From Calliopum simillimum (lineage: Eukaryota; Arthropoda; Insecta; Diptera; Lauxaniidae): a stretch of DNA of 64,000 bases. The notes under the pieces are model-generated. The model had not been told where the DNA came from. It did not search any database and saw only the letters and a list, made by a program, of their open reading frames with translations. The position numbers and the translations under genes are program-made. Numbering within the stretch: position 1 is the stretch's first letter; every line of letters begins with the position of its first letter. Where the stretch lies: the NCBI GenBank assembly GCA_951812925.1, contig OX638368.1, positions 7,254,001-7,318,000 on the forward strand, read 5' to 3'. This document shows, piece after piece, positions 38,101-41,100 of the stretch.

Positions 38101-41100
38101 TTGCATTAGTAAATTTTTAGTACAAGTCCACGCTGCCGTCTGTCTACGCTACTATGCAATAATTCGGCCCTTTCAGGTCAAAATGTATATTAAAAAACTT
38201 ACAATCAGTAGTCTAGTATTTAGAATCTAAACTACAGCAGTGCGTTAGATTAAAATTTTTTCCGCATTATCAAATACATAAAGTGGTGCCAACTTCAACT
38301 TCGAATTAAAAAAAACGAACAATTTTTTACCTGAAATCGTTGCGTTATTGCCTCTAATTGATGTTTTGCTATTTTTGGTTGACGTTTCGTCATATCGGTC
38401 GGTTGCTTGGCGTTAAATGGATAAGATATACAACGTGATACGAATACATACAATTGTATTCGACGCTTTCGATCCTCCTCCTCACGTTCATGTTTTTCCT
38501 GCATAATTAATGGTAAAAACGCAAAAAACAAATAACAAGAAATACAACTTCAAATTGGTAAATTGCCTACATATATCCAGTCTAAGTCAAGCCTAAGTCA
38601 AGTCTAATTCAAGTCTAAGTCAAGTCTAAGTCAAGTCTAAGTCAAGTCTAAGTCAAGTCTAAGTCAAGTCTAAGTCAAGTCTAAGTCAAGTCTAAGTCAA
38701 GTCTAAGTCAAGTCTAAGTCAAGTCTAAGTCAAGTCTAAGTCAAGTCTAAGTCAAGTCTAAAGCAAGTCTTAGTCAAGTCTAAGTCAAGTCTAAGTCAAG
38801 TCTAAGTCAAGTCTAAGTCAAATCTAAGTCTAAGTCAAGTCTAAGTCAAGTCTAAGTCAAGTCTAAGTCAAGTCTAAGTCAAGTCTAAGTCAAGTCTAAG
38901 TCAAGTCTAAGTCAAGTCTAAGTCAAGTCTAAGTCAAGTCTAAGTCAAATCTAAGTCAAGTCTAAGTCAAGTCTAAGTCAAGTCTTAGTCAAGTCTAAGT
39001 CAAGTCTAAGTCAAGTCTAAGTCAAGTCTAAGTCAAGTCTAAGTCAAGTCTAAGTCAAGTCTAAGTCAGGTCTAAGTCAAGTCTAAGTCAAGTCTAAGTC
39101 AAGTCTAAGTCAAGTCTAAGTCAAGTCTAAGTCAAGTCTAAGTCAAGTCTAAGTCAAGTCTAAGTCAAGTCTAAGTCAAGTCTAAGTCAAGTCTAAGTCA
39201 AGTCTAAGTCAAGTCTAAGTCAAGTCTAAGTCAAGTCTAAGTCAAGTCTAAGTCAAGTCTAAGTCAAGTCTAAGTCAAGTCTAAGTCAAGTCTAAGTCAA
39301 GTCTAAGTCAAGTCTAAGTCAAGTCTAAGTCAAGTCTAAGTCAAGTCTAAGTCAAGTCTAAGGCAAGTCTAAGTCAAGTCTTAGTCAAGTCTAAGTCAAG
39401 TCTAAGTCAAGTCTAAGTCAAGTCTAAGTCAAGTCTAAGTCAAGTCTAAGTCAAGTCTAAGTCAAGTCTAAGTCAAGTCTAAGTCAAGTCTAAGTCAAGT
39501 CTAAGTCAAGTCTAAGTCAAGTCTAAGTCAAGTCTAAGTCAAGTCTAAGTCAATTCTAAGTCAAGTCTAAGTCAAGTCTAAGTCAAGTCTAAGTCAAGTC
39601 TAAGTCAAGTCTAAGTCAAGTCTAAGTCAAGTCTAAGTCAAGTCTAAGTCAAGTCTAAGTCAAGTCTAAGTCAAGTCTAAGTCAAGTCTAAGTCAAGTCT
39701 AAGTCAAGTCTAAGTCAAGTCTAAGTCAAGTCTAAGTCAAGTCTAAGTCAAGTCTAAGTCAAGTCTAAGTCAAGTCTAAGTCAAGTCTAAGTCAAGTCTA
39801 AGTCAAGTCTAAGTCAAGTCTAAGTCAAGTCTAAGTCAAGTCTAAGTCAACTCTAAGTCAAGTCTAAGTCAAGTCCAAGTCAAGTCTGAGTCAAGTCTAA
39901 GTCAAGTCTAAGTCAAGTCTAAGTCAAATCTAAGTCAAGTCTAAGTCAAGTCTAAGTCAAGTCTAATTCAAGTCAAAATCAAGTCTAAGTCACTAAATTC
40001 AACTTCTTAGTCATGTTTTTTATCCAGTCTAAGCCCAAAACAACCAAAGTCTGATGGATGGCCAACACATATTGTACATAAGTAAAACTACAAATTCATG
40101 AAATAAATCTATGTATTTTCAAAAATTTTGGACGATGGTTGTTTTTGCCAAAGGGTGGTCTCAATATCAGCAAAAAAAAAAACTTATGTATACAACTCAT
40201 ACTTACGTGAACGTCTCCTCCTCCTCCTCCTCCTCCATCATATTTATCGCTCGCTACGGACGGTGACGGCGATATCGGTCGAGGTAATGAATTTGCTCTG
40301 GATGAGCCGACACTCTGGCTTAAAGTCTCTTGTGATATACCGCTAGATGGCGATAACGTACGATTGGAAAGTTGATTATTTACTTTAGCAAAATTTGAAG
40401 ATGCCAAATGATTATAATTATTGCTATTGCTATTATTATTAATGTTATTATTATTATTATTGTTATGACCAGGACCAGCACCAACACCACTACAATTGCT
40501 ATTGTTACTACTACTACTTCCGCTACTACTAATCCCTGTTATTGTTGTTACAATATTAGTAGTAGCAGTAGCATTTTTATTTTGCAGTAACCTTTGATTT
40601 GCCGCCGGATGTTGTTGGTGTTGGTGTTGGTGGTAATGCTGTTGATGTTGTTGATGATGAGGTTTTTGTTGTTGTTGTAGTTGTTGTTGTTGATATTGAT
40701 ACTGATGATGATGAGCATGTTGTTGTTGTTGTTGTTGTTGTTGTAGTTGTTTATTTGGTTGTTGTTGAATAATAATTCTACTACTGTGATTTTGGTGCAT
40801 TTTGATAGATTTATTAAAGGAACTATTATATGCCATACTTTTACATATTTACATATATACACATACACATATATATATGCATATATATATAATAATAAGG
40901 TGTTAATTATTTTTTTTTATTGTAACAAAATGCGTATGAATGCAGTATCAATTAAGAAATGTTGATATTTTGGTTTGATGTTTTTTTATGATTTTGAAGC
41001 CAACTCGTTGCCAAACAATTTTCAATTTTATAGCAAGCAGGTGATAGATACAATACGATACAAAGCGATATAATACGATACGATGTGATTACCATATGAT

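Noticed and set aside
38579..39992. CRISPR array
   Set aside because: Pure 11-bp tandem repeat with no unique spacers, in a eukaryotic intron.
40408..40868. Ile- and Asn-rich ORFs over Cadps exon 2
   Set aside because: Frame-shifted readings of the trinucleotide repeats; the frame that joins exons 1 and 3 is the real one.
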